A program made the translations under genes and the position numbers. A DNA stretch of 64,000 nt from Agrobacterium vitis (GTDB taxonomy: Bacteria > Pseudomonadota > Alphaproteobacteria > Rhizobiales > Rhizobiaceae): the NCBI RefSeq assembly GCF_013337045.2, contig NZ_CP118259.1, forward strand, positions 1,426,001 to 1,490,000, written 5' to 3'. Positions within the stretch are counted from its first letter, which is position 1. Every line of letters starts with the position of its first letter. This document shows positions 26,830 to 35,637 of this stretch, piece after piece. Below the pieces are notes generated by a model. That model saw only the letters and a program-made list of their open reading frames with translations. It ran no database searches and was not told the origin of the DNA.

Positions 26830-27585
26830 TCAGGCCGCTTCGCCGATGATATCTGCATAGCCATTGGCTTCCAGATCGAGCGCCAGGCTCTTGTCGCCGG
26901 TCTTGATGATCTGGCCCTTGTAGAGAACATGAACCGTATCCGGCACGATGTAATCCAGCAGGCGCTGATAGTGGGTGATGACGATGGTCGCACGATCCGG
27001 CGACTTCAACGCATTGACGCCATCGGCAACGATCTTCAGCGCATCAATATCGAGGCCACTATCGGTTTCATCCAGAATGCAAAGCTGCGGCGCCAACAGC
27101 GCCATTTGCAGGATTTCCGCGCGCTTCTTCTCACCACCGGAAAAGCCAACATTCAACGGACGCTTCAGCATGTCAGGATTGATCTTCAATTCGGCAGCTG
27201 CTTCCTTGACCCGGCGCATGAAGTCCGGCGTCGTCAGTTCCGCTTCGTCGCGCGCCTTGCGCTGCTCGTTCATTGCCACTTTCAAAAACTGCATGGTGGC
27301 AACGCCCGGAATTTCGACCGGGTATTGGAAGGCCAGGAAAATGCCCTTGGCAGCGCGTTCCGCGGGGTCAAGCTCCAGAATGCTCTCGCCATTATAGAGG
27401 ATCTCGCCCTCGGTCACTTCATAGTCCGAGCGGCCCGACAGAATGTAGGACAGCGTCGATTTGCCCGACCCATTTGGTCCCATAATCGCCGCCACTTCGC
27501 CAGCCTTGACGGTCAGGTTGAGACCACGAATGATCTCCGTGCCATCTTCCGCGATCCGGGCGTGAAGGTTTCTGATTTCAAGCAT
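26830..27585 (-). CDS. sufC: SUF ATPase SufC
   Basis: SufC is the ABC-type ATPase of the SUF scaffold. The 251-residue protein has Walker A GPNGSGKST near residue 37, the signature FSGGEKKR near 148 and Walker B with LCILDETDSGLD near 170. There is no membrane partner, as expected for SufC. It lies between the 116-residue unknown gene and sufD. Confidence 0.95.
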   Translation of the reverse strand: MLEIRNLHARIAEDGTEIIRGLNLTVKAGEVAAIMGPNGSGKSTLSYILSGRSDYEVTEGEILYNGESILELDPAERAAKGIFLAFQYPVEIPGVATMQFLKVAMNEQRKARDEAELTTPDFMRRVKEAAAELKINPDMLKRPLNVGFSGGEKKRAEILQMALLAPQLCILDETDSGLDIDALKIVADGVNALKSPDRATIVITHYQRLLDYIVPDTVHVLYKGQIIKTGDKSLALDLEANGYADIIGEAA

Positions 27586-27659
27586 TTTTCAATTCCCTCA
27601 TATGGCGGGTTTCAAGGACCCGCATATTCAACCATACGTCGGCAAAGCATTTCCTGCTC

Positions 27660-28010
27660 TCAAGGCGCGAAGCTCTGCGTCACGACAATATTTCCGACGA
27701 TATGCCGGTTAAATTCTTCCAGTTCTTCGGCAGGAACCCATAGTTCCTCATATTCTCGACCACCAACGACCCGCTTTTCGAATTTCGATACATAGGTGGA
27801 GTCGACTTCAAATTTCGTGACAAAGCCACGCCGGGAGCCAACATTGGTGTTCCAATCCCGCGCAATCTGCGCGGCATAATCTTCATTCGTCACCGGATAA
27901 AATATCGGCTGATCTGGCAGACGGGGTGGAAAAGTTTTCCAGCCACTCTCCTCAATCAGCTTCAATTCTTCCAGTCCGACCGGACGAAAAAGTACGATCG
28001 TCCGGCTCAT
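27660..28010 (-). CDS. Conserved small protein in the suf operon (labelled ADP-ribosylation/crystallin J1)
   Basis: This 116-residue cytosolic protein has blocks FPPRLPDQPIFYPV, IARDWN and ELWVPAEELEEFN. Databases label similar proteins 'ADP-ribosylation/crystallin J1', a name without clear support. The ATG at 28010 shares its A with the sufB stop (TGATG), so translation is coupled. It is placed between sufB and sufC. The function is unknown, though conserved placement in rhizobial suf operons, if confirmed, would suggest a link to Fe-S assembly. Confidence 0.8.
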   Translation of the reverse strand: MSRTIVLFRPVGLEELKLIEESGWKTFPPRLPDQPIFYPVTNEDYAAQIARDWNTNVGSRRGFVTKFEVDSTYVSKFEKRVVGGREYEELWVPAEELEEFNRHIVGNIVVTQSFAP

Positions 28011-29479
28011 CACCCCACGCTACCCTCAAGTGAAATCCCGATCAGCTTCTGCGCTTCAACCGCAAATTCCATCGGCAATTCCTGGATGACTTCGCGCACG
28101 AAACCATTGACGATCAGGGCGATGGCGGCTTCCTGGGGAATGCCGCGTTGCAGGCAGTAGAACAGCTGATCTTCCGAGATTTTCGAGGTTGTTGCCTCAT
28201 GCTCGAACTGAGCCGAAGAGTTCTTCGCCTCGATATAGGGCACGGTATGCGCCCCGCATTTGTCGCCGATCAGCAGGCTGTCGCACTGGGTAAAGTTACG
28301 GGCATTTTCCGCCTTGCGATGCGCAGAAACTTGGCCGCGATAGGTATTGCTGGAAAAGCCCGCCGAAATGCCCTTGGAGATGATGCGGCTCGACGTGTTC
28401 TTGCCGAGATGGATCATCTTGGTGCCGCTATCGACCTGCTGATAACCGTTGGAAACGGCAATCGAGTAGAATTCGCCGCGGCTGTCATCGCCCCGCAGAA
28501 TGCAGGACGGATATTTCCAGGTGATCGCCGATCCGGTTTCGACCTGCGTCCACGAAATTTTCGACCGCGCACCCCGGCAATCGCCACGCTTGGTGACGAA
28601 ATTATAGATGCCGCCCTTGCCGTTCTTGTCGCCCGGATACCAGTTCTGGACGGTGGAATATTTAATCTCGGCATCGTCAAGCGCCACAAGCTCAACCACA
28701 GCAGCGTGCAGCTGGTTTTCATCGCGCTGCGGAGCTGTGCAGCCTTCCAGATAGGAGACGTAAGCGGCTTCTTCGGCAATGATCAGCGTGCGCTCAAACT
28801 GGCCGGTGTTTTTCTCGTTGATGCGGAAGTAGGTGGACAATTCCATCGGGCAACGAACGCCCTTGGGAATGAACACGAACGAGCCATCCGTAAACACAGC
28901 CGAATTCAGCGTTGCGTAATAATTGTCGGTAACCGGCACGACTGTGCCGAGATATTTCTTCACCAGATCAGGATATTCGCGCACGGCTTCTGAAATCGAC
29001 ATGAAGATCACGCCGGCTTTCATCAATTCAGCCTTGAACGTGGTGACGACCGAGACCGAATCGAACACCGCATCGACAGCGATTTTCGAGGTCTGGACAC
29101 CTGCCAGAATTTCCTGCTCACGAAGCGGAATGCCCAGCTTTTCATAGACCTTCAAAAGCTCAGGATCGACATCGTCGATCGAGGTCGGGCCAGCCGTGCT
29201 TTTCGGCGCGGCATAGTAATAAATGTCGTTGAAGTCGATCTTCGGATAGTGGACGCGCGCCCACTCTGGCTCTTCCATCGTCAGCCAGCGCTGGTAAGCA
29301 TCCAGACGCCATTGCAGCATCCAGTCCGGCTCGTTCTTCTTTGCGGAAATGAAACGGACGATGTCTTCCGACAAGCCCTTCGGGGCCTTGTCGACTTCGA
29401 TCATAGTTTCAAAACCATACTTGTACTGATCGACGTCGATCTGGCGGACCTGATCGATCGTTTCTTGTACGGCAGCCAT
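28010..29479 (-). CDS. sufB: SUF scaffold protein SufB
   Basis: SufB is the main scaffold on which the cluster is assembled. The 489-residue product is typical in length and has [20 protein letters not shown] and the C-terminal [20 protein letters not shown] region. A GGAG site lies 7 bases before the ATG. It follows the IscS-like desulfurase gene by about 144 bases and is translationally coupled to the small protein downstream. Confidence 0.96.
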   Translation of the reverse strand: MAAVQETIDQVRQIDVDQYKYGFETMIEVDKAPKGLSEDIVRFISAKKNEPDWMLQWRLDAYQRWLTMEEPEWARVHYPKIDFNDIYYYAAPKSTAGPTSIDDVDPELLKVYEKLGIPLREQEILAGVQTSKIAVDAVFDSVSVVTTFKAELMKAGVIFMSISEAVREYPDLVKKYLGTVVPVTDNYYATLNSAVFTDGSFVFIPKGVRCPMELSTYFRINEKNTGQFERTLIIAEEAAYVSYLEGCTAPQRDENQLHAAVVELVALDDAEIKYSTVQNWYPGDKNGKGGIYNFVTKRGDCRGARSKISWTQVETGSAITWKYPSCILRGDDSRGEFYSIAVSNGYQQVDSGTKMIHLGKNTSSRIISKGISAGFSSNTYRGQVSAHRKAENARNFTQCDSLLIGDKCGAHTVPYIEAKNSSAQFEHEATTSKISEDQLFYCLQRGIPQEAAIALIVNGFVREVIQELPMEFAVEAQKLIGISLEGSVG

Positions 29480-29623
29480 TAGCGTTCTCCAATCTCGCCG
29501 GGTCCAAGGTCCGGCAGCTTGTCAACGTTTCAGCGGGGGATCCGCTCTCATATAGGGAATGGAGATGAGTTTTCACCCCCAAACCTGGGTTTATTCCGCC
29601 TTTTCAGGCACTCTTTTAGCGTC

Positions 29624-30787
29624 TCATGCCGCGTGACCGGCAAGCTGGCGCCGCCCGGCAATCTTGCCGAATATCGAGACGACCCGCTCGATATCCTCAG
29701 CCGTGGTGGCGGGACCGAGCGACAGCCGCAAGCCGCCAATGCCGGCATCCAGCCCCATGGCGGTCAAAACATGGCTCTGTCCAACCTTGCCGGATGAACA
29801 GGCCGCTCCGGCAGACAGCGCCACCCCTTCCAGATCAAAGGCGATCTGCCCGGTTTCCGCTTTCAGACCCGGCAGCGTGAAGAAACTCGTATTGCCAATA
29901 CGTGTCTCACCCGCGCCGTGGATCACCAGATCGGGTGCGATGCTGCGCATGCCTGTTTCCAAAGCATCTCGCAAGGCCGCAATCTGTAAATTGCGCTTTA
30001 TCAAGTCTTTTGTAGCATGGTCCGCAGCAGCGCCGAAGCCCGCAATTGCGGCAGGGTTCTCCGTGCCGCCGCGATGGCCCTTTTCCTGCCCGCCACCGCG
30101 CACCAGCGGTTCCGGCATCAGCGCCTCGCCACGGGCCACCACGGCGCCAGCCCCTTTGGGGCCACCAAGCTTGTGGGCCGATAGAATCAGGAAATCTGCA
30201 TCCAGGGCCGCAATATCAACCGGGATACGCCCGACCGCCTGGACCGCATCCACAAGCAGCAATCCGCCCCTGGCGTGAACCAGTTGCCCCACCGCTTCGA
30301 TCGGCTGGATAACCCCGGTTTCATTATTTGCCAGCATGACGGCGACCAGCGGCATGCCCTGATCGGCAGGATGGTCGGCCAGCGCCCGTTCCAGGGCATC
30401 GAGATCGATCACGCCCTGCCGGGTCACCGGGATTTCGGTCACACAGTCAGGCGAAAACCGTCCGCCTTGCCGTACGGCAGGATGTTCGATGGCCGAGACA
30501 TAGGCTCGTCCGACGGGCAGCAGTGAACGGCCCATTCTATAGCGTGGCGACAGGACAAAATTTGCCGCTTCCGTTGCCGTTGAGGTGAAAATGACATTGG
30601 CGGGCGCGGCTCCGACAAGTTCCGCCACCTGGCGGCGCGCCTTTTCAACCAGGGCGCGGGTAGCCCGCCCTTCGGCGTGAACAGAGGACGGATTGCCCGG
30701 CATGGCCAAAGCAGCCAGCATCGCATCGCGCGCTTCATTCAGAAGCGGTGCGGTGGCATTCCAGTCCATGTAGATGCGTTCAGCCAT
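29624..30787 (-). CDS. Second cysteine desulfurase, IscS/NifS-like (SufS2)
   Basis: This 387-residue PLP enzyme belongs to group I (IscS/NifS). The cofactor lysine is in LSAHKLGGPKGAGAVV, and the catalytic cysteine lies in the long mobile loop LSAGAACSSGKVGQSHVL. It heads the suf operon, where rhizobial maps often call it sufS2. It and SufS could serve different acceptors or conditions. Its upstream region holds the likely iron-responsive promoter of the whole operon. Confidence 0.93.
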   Translation of the reverse strand: MAERIYMDWNATAPLLNEARDAMLAALAMPGNPSSVHAEGRATRALVEKARRQVAELVGAAPANVIFTSTATEAANFVLSPRYRMGRSLLPVGRAYVSAIEHPAVRQGGRFSPDCVTEIPVTRQGVIDLDALERALADHPADQGMPLVAVMLANNETGVIQPIEAVGQLVHARGGLLLVDAVQAVGRIPVDIAALDADFLILSAHKLGGPKGAGAVVARGEALMPEPLVRGGGQEKGHRGGTENPAAIAGFGAAADHATKDLIKRNLQIAALRDALETGMRSIAPDLVIHGAGETRIGNTSFFTLPGLKAETGQIAFDLEGVALSAGAACSSGKVGQSHVLTAMGLDAGIGGLRLSLGPATTAEDIERVVSIFGKIAGRRQLAGHAA

Positions 30788-30888
30788 GTTTTCTCTGATA
30801 TGTTCCGCTTTGTCGTGCCGCGATCTTGAGCCGGAAGGCGCAAAACCTGCGTATTGTCTTAGATCATGCCCTGTTTTCGGAGAAAATC

Positions 30889-30920
30889 ATGCATCTGCCA
30901 TAGAAGATGCATTTTTCTTG
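30889..30920 (+). terminator. Hairpin with T-run in the suf upstream region
   Basis: ATGCATCT (30889-30896) pairs perfectly with AGATGCAT (30905-30912) and is followed by TTTTTCTT. On the plus strand this is terminator-like, but no plus-strand gene ends here. It may shield the hydrolase gene or be an operator for the suf promoter. Confidence 0.4.
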
Positions 30921-30973
30921 AAATTTTCACCCCGACTGTCCTATGACACATTCAATAACACAGCGACCCATAA

Positions 30974-30990
30974 TTTCGAATGGTTCTAAA
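30974..30990. promoter_or_regulatory. Possible Irr (ICE-like) box between suf operon and hydrolase gene
   Basis: TTTCGAA-TGG-TTCTAAA is a 17-base near-perfect inverted repeat (6 of 7 pairs) and another TTTAGAA half-site lies at 30997-31003. It resembles the iron control element bound by the haem-responsive regulator Irr in rhizobia. It lies 187 bases from the operon start and 93 from the divergent hydrolase. The link to Irr is inference. Confidence 0.4.
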
Positions 30991-31082
30991 CTGGGTTTTA
31001 GAAAAGCTGAGTGCCCCCGTCAAGTCATCTTCTGACGGGTAAGGGCGCGTAGGCAAAAAAACACGCCAAGACCGGAGTATCC

Positions 31083-31760
31083 ATGCCCGAAGTCATTTTC
31101 AACGGACCCGCAGGACGTCTAGAGGGCCGCTACCAGCCCTCCAAGGAAAAGAGCGCCCCGATTGCGATCATCCTGCATCCGCATCCGCAATTTGGCGGCA
31201 CGATGAACAACCAGATCGTCTATCAGTTGTTCTACATGTTCCAGAAGCGCGGTTTTACCACCTTGCGCTTCAACTTCCGCAGCATTGGCCGCAGCCAGGG
31301 TGAATTCGACCACGGCGCCGGCGAATTGTCCGATGCGGCCTCGGCGCTCGACTGGGTGCAGGGCCTGCATCCCGATTCGAAAAGCTGTTGGGTTGCCGGC
31401 TATTCCTTCGGCTCATGGATCGGCATGCAACTGTTGATGCGGCGCCCGGAAATCGAAGGTTTTATCTCGGTTGCGCCGCAGCCAAATACCTATGATTTCT
31501 CCTTCCTCGCCCCCTGCCCTTCGTCCGGTCTGATCATCCATGGCGACTCCGACAAGGTTGCTCCGGAAAAGGACGTTCAGGGCTTGGTGGACAAACTGAA
31601 GACCCAGAAGGGCATTCTGATCACCCAGAAGACCTTGCCCGGCGCCAATCACTTCTTCAACGGCCAGGTCGAAACGCTGATGGCTGAATGCGAAGATTAT
31701 CTGGATCGCCGCCTGGAAGGCGAATTGGTACCGGAACCGGCTGCCAAGCGGCTGCGCTGA
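31083..31760 (+). CDS. Alpha/beta hydrolase
   Basis: This 225-residue protein of the small alpha/beta hydrolase type opens with HPHPQFGGTMNN. The nucleophile elbow is GYSFGSW, with the serine as nucleophile. Asp in HGDSDKVAP and His in PGANHFFNG are the other catalytic residues. Similar proteins are widespread in Alphaproteobacteria and are cytosolic with unknown substrates. It is monocistronic and followed by a strong terminator. Confidence 0.9.
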   Translation: MPEVIFNGPAGRLEGRYQPSKEKSAPIAIILHPHPQFGGTMNNQIVYQLFYMFQKRGFTTLRFNFRSIGRSQGEFDHGAGELSDAASALDWVQGLHPDSKSCWVAGYSFGSWIGMQLLMRRPEIEGFISVAPQPNTYDFSFLAPCPSSGLIIHGDSDKVAPEKDVQGLVDKLKTQKGILITQKTLPGANHFFNGQVETLMAECEDYLDRRLEGELVPEPAAKRLR

Positions 31761-31786
31761 TTAGCCCATATTTCTTTTTGCAAATA

Positions 31787-31817
31787 AAAACGCCGGTTGT
31801 TTCAACCGGCGTTTTTT
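31787..31817 (+). terminator. Intrinsic terminator after the hydrolase gene
   Basis: AAAACGCCGGTTG (31787-31799) pairs perfectly with CAACCGGCGTTTT (31803-31815) across a TTT loop, followed by more T. It is 26 bases past the stop. The A-run before it would also let it act on the minus strand. Confidence 0.92.
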
Positions 31818-31879
31818 ATGGCATAGTCTGCCTGTCAAAATCGGCCTCCTGAAGCGCTGGGAATGAAAAGGGGATTGCC

Positions 31880-32503
31880 ATGGATCTGCATTCAATGCTC
31901 ACCTTTGCGCTGGCCTTTCTGGTGTTTGCCGCCAGTCCCGGTCCCGATAATGTGACGATCATGGCCCGCACTCTTTCCCATGGACCTGCGTCGGGCCTCG
32001 CCTATGGCCTTGGGACAGTTACCGGCATCTTGATTTATTTGACGCTTGCGTTTTTCGGCCTGTCCATGCTGGCGCAGGACATGGGCTGGCTGATGGAGCT
32101 TTTGCGCTACGGCGGTGCGGTCTATCTTATCTGGATGGGTGTCCGCCTCTGGATGGCAAAGCCGGTCCTGCCGCAGATGGTGCCGATGGAGCGCCGTGGG
32201 GCGCTGTTTCCCGTGTACCTGACAGGTTTCGCGCTCAATCTCGGCAATCCGAAAATGCCACTTTTCTATCTGGCCCTGCTGCCGAATTTCGTACCCGTAT
32301 CCTTCAATGCGTCGGCGCTGATCGATATTATCGCGATCATTCTTGCGGTCGAGACCGTGGTGATCGGCGGCCATGTTTTTCTGGCGGGACGGGCCAGACG
32401 CCTCTTGAAAACACCCCGCAGCGTGGCGCTGATCAACCGCACGACCGGAGGTTTTCTGGGCGCTGCCGGGCTGGCTATCCTCGCATCTGGCCGCGGAAAT
32501 TGA
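31880..32503 (+). CDS. LysE/RhtB-family amino-acid exporter
   Basis: This 207-residue membrane protein has about six hydrophobic segments and the family start FAASPGPDNVTIMARTL. Family members export amino acids such as lysine, homoserine or threonine. An AAAGGGGAT site lies upstream of the ATG. It stands between two terminator/promoter regions, so it is likely monocistronic. The substrate is not predictable. Confidence 0.9.
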   Translation: MDLHSMLTFALAFLVFAASPGPDNVTIMARTLSHGPASGLAYGLGTVTGILIYLTLAFFGLSMLAQDMGWLMELLRYGGAVYLIWMGVRLWMAKPVLPQMVPMERRGALFPVYLTGFALNLGNPKMPLFYLALLPNFVPVSFNASALIDIIAIILAVETVVIGGHVFLAGRARRLLKTPRSVALINRTTGGFLGAAGLAILASGRGN

Positions 32504-32543
32504 AGTTTCGTTAAGCTTTATGGCGCAGCGAAGGGCCTATTCC

Positions 32544-32572
32544 TTGACTTTGAGGCGTTTTCGGCCTATCCC
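32544..32572 (+). promoter_or_regulatory. Predicted promoter of the DEAD-box gene
   Basis: TTGACT (32544-32549) and TATCCC (32567-32572) are spaced by 17 bases. Just downstream lies a perfect 12-base palindrome, GGCGTTAACGCC, at 32578-32589, which would overlap the transcription start and could be an operator. Confidence 0.4.
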
Positions 32573-32608
32573 GCGCTGGCGTTAACGCCTGTTCGCGGGC
32601 GATTCATC

Positions 32609-34219
32609 TTGAGTTCGCAAGAACGGAACGGAAAACATTTCCCTTTGACCACATTCGCTGACCTTGGCCTGAGCCAAAAAGTTCTTTCCGCTGTAACTGA
32701 TGCCGGCTACACCGTGCCGACACCGATCCAGGCTGGCGCCATTCCGCCGGCCCTGATGCGCCGCGACATTTGCGGCATTGCCCAGACGGGCACAGGCAAG
32801 ACGGCGTCCTTCGTACTGCCGATGCTGACATTGCTCGAAAAAGGTCGCGCCCGTGCCCGCATGCCGCGCACGCTGATTATGGAGCCGACGCGCGAACTTG
32901 CTGCCCAGGTGGCCGAGAATTTCGAAAAATACGGCAAGAATCACAAGCTCAACATTGCCCTGCTGATCGGCGGCGTTTCGTTCGATGAACAGGACCGCAA
33001 GCTGGAACGTGGCGCCGATGTGCTGATCTGCACGCCTGGCCGCCTGCTGGACCATTGCGAGCGCGGCAAGCTGCTGATGACCGGCGTGGAAATTCTCGTC
33101 ATCGACGAAGCCGACCGCATGCTGGACATGGGCTTCATTCCCGATATCGAGCGTATCGCCAAGCTCATTCCCTTTACCCGTCAAACGCTGTTCTTCTCGG
33201 CCACGATGCCGCCGGAAATCCAGAAGCTGGCTGACAAGTTCCTGCAAAATCCGGAACGGATCGAGGTGGCTCCGCCATCTTCCACCGCTAAGACCGTGAC
33301 GCAGCGGCTGGTGGCCTGCCAGAACAAGGATTATGAAAAGCGCTCTACCCTGCGCGACATCATCCGCGCCCAGGATGACCTGAAGAACGCCATCATCTTC
33401 TGCAATCGCAAGAAGGATGTGGCTGACCTGTTCCGTTCGCTGGAGCGGCATGGTTTCTCGGTCGGTGCCCTGCATGGCGACATGGACCAGCGCTCGCGCA
33501 CAAATATGCTCGCTGGCTTCAAGGACAATCAGATTACCCTTCTGGTCGCTTCCGACGTTGCAGCCCGTGGCCTTGATATTCCCGATGTCAGCCATGTGTT
33601 CAATTTCGACGTGCCGATCCATGCGGAAGACTATGTCCATCGCATCGGCCGTACCGGTCGCGCTGGTCGCTCAGGCCGCGCCTTCACGCTGGTGACAAAG
33701 TCCGACGCGAAATATCTCGACGCGATTGAAAAACTGATCGGTGAAAAGCCTGAATGGCTGGACGGCGACGTCGCCTCTCTGCCGCCCATGGCTGAAGGTG
33801 ATCGTGATGAGCGCCGTGGCCGTGGTGGCAAGGGTGCTCGTGACAAGAGCGGTAGTGACAGAAGCGGTAGTGAACGTGGCCGTGGCCGGGAACGCTCCAG
33901 AGACGGTGCGCGTGACGGTGATCGTGAGCATCGCAGCAGTCACAAGCCTGACACGACAGAAGAGCAGATTAGCACCGAAGCGGCTGTAGAAGTCGTCGCA
34001 ACCAAGGTGGATAGCGTGAAGCAAGAGCGCAAGACAGACAGACGGCCTAGCCAGGGCAACCGCGATTATCGCAATAATCAGGCGCCCAACCCGGCCAATG
34101 ACGACCAGCGCGAACGCCGCCGCCAGCATTACCGCGACCATGATGACGGCCCGACTCCTGTTGGCTTCGGCGATGATATTCCGGCTTTCATGCTGATCGT
34201 TGCCAGCGCAAAAGCCTGA
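32609..34219 (+). CDS. DEAD-box RNA helicase (RhlE-like)
   Basis: The core helicase motifs are in order: Q motif VPTPIQ, Walker A AQTGTGKT, PTRELA, TPGRL, DEAD as VIDEADRML, SAT, and in the second half ARGLDIP and HRIGRTGR. After about residue 390 the protein becomes a low-complexity, Arg/Asp/Gly/Ser-rich tail of about 140 residues, typical of RNA-binding extensions. The frame opens with TTG at 32609; a second TTG at 32645 (MTTFADLGLSQK) is also plausible. No ATG start is available nearby. RhlE-type helicases act on rRNA assembly and mRNA at low temperature. Confidence 0.92.
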   Translation: MSSQERNGKHFPLTTFADLGLSQKVLSAVTDAGYTVPTPIQAGAIPPALMRRDICGIAQTGTGKTASFVLPMLTLLEKGRARARMPRTLIMEPTRELAAQVAENFEKYGKNHKLNIALLIGGVSFDEQDRKLERGADVLICTPGRLLDHCERGKLLMTGVEILVIDEADRMLDMGFIPDIERIAKLIPFTRQTLFFSATMPPEIQKLADKFLQNPERIEVAPPSSTAKTVTQRLVACQNKDYEKRSTLRDIIRAQDDLKNAIIFCNRKKDVADLFRSLERHGFSVGALHGDMDQRSRTNMLAGFKDNQITLLVASDVAARGLDIPDVSHVFNFDVPIHAEDYVHRIGRTGRAGRSGRAFTLVTKSDAKYLDAIEKLIGEKPEWLDGDVASLPPMAEGDRDERRGRGGKGARDKSGSDRSGSERGRGRERSRDGARDGDREHRSSHKPDTTEEQISTEAAVEVVATKVDSVKQERKTDRRPSQGNRDYRNNQAPNPANDDQRERRRQHYRDHDDGPTPVGFGDDIPAFMLIVASAKA

Positions 34220-34220
34220 C

Positions 34221-34625
34221 ATGCTGCCCGGATTAGATTTTCCGGGTGTCGGCGTCGGACTTGCCATCCTAAGAGATGGCAAGCTTCTGCTCTATAAGCG
34301 AATGCGTCCACCCGAAGCCGGTTTCTGGAACATTGTTGGCGGCAAGGTCGATGTGCTCGAGCCTGCTGAACAAGCGGCCAAACGTGAAGCCGAGGAAGAG
34401 ACCGGGTTGGCTATCGGCTCCGTAGAATTTGTCAGCGTGAGCGAACAAATTATCGCAGCTGATCGTCAGCACTGGATCTCTCTTCTCTATAAGACCAGCG
34501 ACATTTCCGGCGAAGCGAGCTTGACCGAACCCGATAAGCTTTCGGACTTCGGTTGGTTCGCCCTCGATGACTTGCCTCAGCCTTTATCGGCCTTCACCAA
34601 GGTCATTCTTCCTTTTCTTCGCTGA
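34221..34625 (+). CDS. Nudix hydrolase
   Basis: The Nudix box fits GGKVDVLEPAEQ...REAEEETGL, with the catalytic glutamates in EAEEE. At 134 residues this is a compact single domain. Family members hydrolyse nucleoside diphosphates linked to another group, such as mutagenic nucleotides. The ATG lies one base past the helicase stop, so the two are co-translated. The 3' end overlaps the convergent TfoX-N gene by 42 bases. Confidence 0.9.
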   Translation: MLPGLDFPGVGVGLAILRDGKLLLYKRMRPPEAGFWNIVGGKVDVLEPAEQAAKREAEEETGLAIGSVEFVSVSEQIIAADRQHWISLLYKTSDISGEASLTEPDKLSDFGWFALDDLPQPLSAFTKVILPFLR

Positions 34626-34961
34626 CTTTTTCGGTGTTTCAGGCTTTTGAGCGCGAACTGCGGCCTCATAGGCAAGCCGCGCCCAGCGCGCCATTTCGTC
34701 GGGATCGTCGAACGCGTCTTCCGGCACAGACCAATAGGGCATGGCGACTGGCTTCTTGCCCGGTCGCTGATAGACCCATTGCCGGGCACCGGCGGCGGCA
34801 AACTCTGGTGCCGTCTGTATGTCTGCTTTCAGCATGATCTCGTCGAAGAGATACAGCGCGAAAATTACGCCGTGGTGATAGATACCCTTGCCACCAAACA
34901 TCCGCCGGATACTAACCGGACCCAGTGATTGAAACATCTCTTCAATGTCGGCATTGTCCAT
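34584..34961 (-). CDS. TfoX N-terminal domain protein
   Basis: A TfoX-N domain (pfam04993-like) fills about residues 5-95, with RMFGGKGIYHHGVIFAL and PYWSVPEDA. A Lys/Arg-rich tail (KKSAKKRK) ends the 125 residues. In enterobacteria full-length TfoX promotes competence, but stand-alone N domains of this size are common in rhizobia and uncharacterised. The tail overlaps the end of the Nudix gene on the other strand. Confidence 0.85.
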   Translation of the reverse strand: MDNADIEEMFQSLGPVSIRRMFGGKGIYHHGVIFALYLFDEIMLKADIQTAPEFAAAGARQWVYQRPGKKPVAMPYWSVPEDAFDDPDEMARWARLAYEAAVRAQKPETPKKSAKKRKNDLGEGR

Positions 34962-34982
34962 GATTTGGGTCCATGATCTCGC

Positions 34983-35468
34983 CTATTCGACGGTGTGGAA
35001 ACCTCTTTGCAGGTAAAGAAGCGTTGCAGCCTTTTCACCAAGCTTAAGCCCCACCACTTCGCCAAACAGAACTGTGTGCGTGGCGGTGATTTTCCTGTCG
35101 ACGACCCGGCAATCATAGGCGGCGATGGCGCCGGTTAGCAGCGGTGCACCGGTAACCATCTGCTCCCAGGTACCAAGCGCGAAGCGCTCTTCGCTCGACA
35201 GCTTGCCGAAACCGGCGAAAGCTCCAGCCAGGTCCTGATGATGAGCGGCGAGCGTGTTCAGGGCAAAACAGTCGCTTTCGAAGAACGGCTTGTTGCTTTC
35301 ATTCTGATTGTTGATGCAGGCCAGCACCATCGGCGGCTGATCGGAAACCGAGCAGGCGGCAGTGATGGTCGTGCCTCTGGCAACGCCTTGAAATTCGGTG
35401 GTGACGATCTGCACATGGCCTGCGTAGCGGCTCATCGCTTCACGATAGTCCAAAGGATCGATAGCCAC
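34983..35468 (-). CDS. Flavin reductase-like FMN-binding protein
   Basis: A flavin reductase-like domain fills the 161 residues. Typical segments are VTTEFQGVARGTTITAACS (cofactor pocket), PPMVLACINNQN, and FALNTLAAHHQDLA. Such proteins reduce FMN with NAD(P)H and feed it to partner monooxygenases. No monooxygenase gene is nearby, so the partner is unknown. The gene is divergent from the binding-protein gene at 35638. Confidence 0.9.
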   Translation of the reverse strand: MAIDPLDYREAMSRYAGHVQIVTTEFQGVARGTTITAACSVSDQPPMVLACINNQNESNKPFFESDCFALNTLAAHHQDLAGAFAGFGKLSSEERFALGTWEQMVTGAPLLTGAIAAYDCRVVDRKITATHTVLFGEVVGLKLGEKAATLLYLQRGFHTVE

Positions 35469-35637
35469 GCCTGCACTCCTGCCAATTTGCCTGTTAAGAA
35501 TGGCTATAGAACAAGATATGCAAAACTGTGAAGCAGTTTTACCAAACCATCACGCTCCGGCAGCATCTTGGCGCGGCGACCGAGACATTTTCATTCCCTT
35601 GCCGTTGCGATATCGCTAAGGTCACTGAAAATTCATA

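Noticed and set aside
24453..27795. Long plus-strand frames opposite sufS, sufD and sufC
   Set aside because: The minus-strand genes carry all the SUF motifs; the plus frames show none.
32582..33640. 352-codon minus-strand frame opposite the DEAD-box gene
   Set aside because: The helicase motifs are on the plus strand and unbroken.
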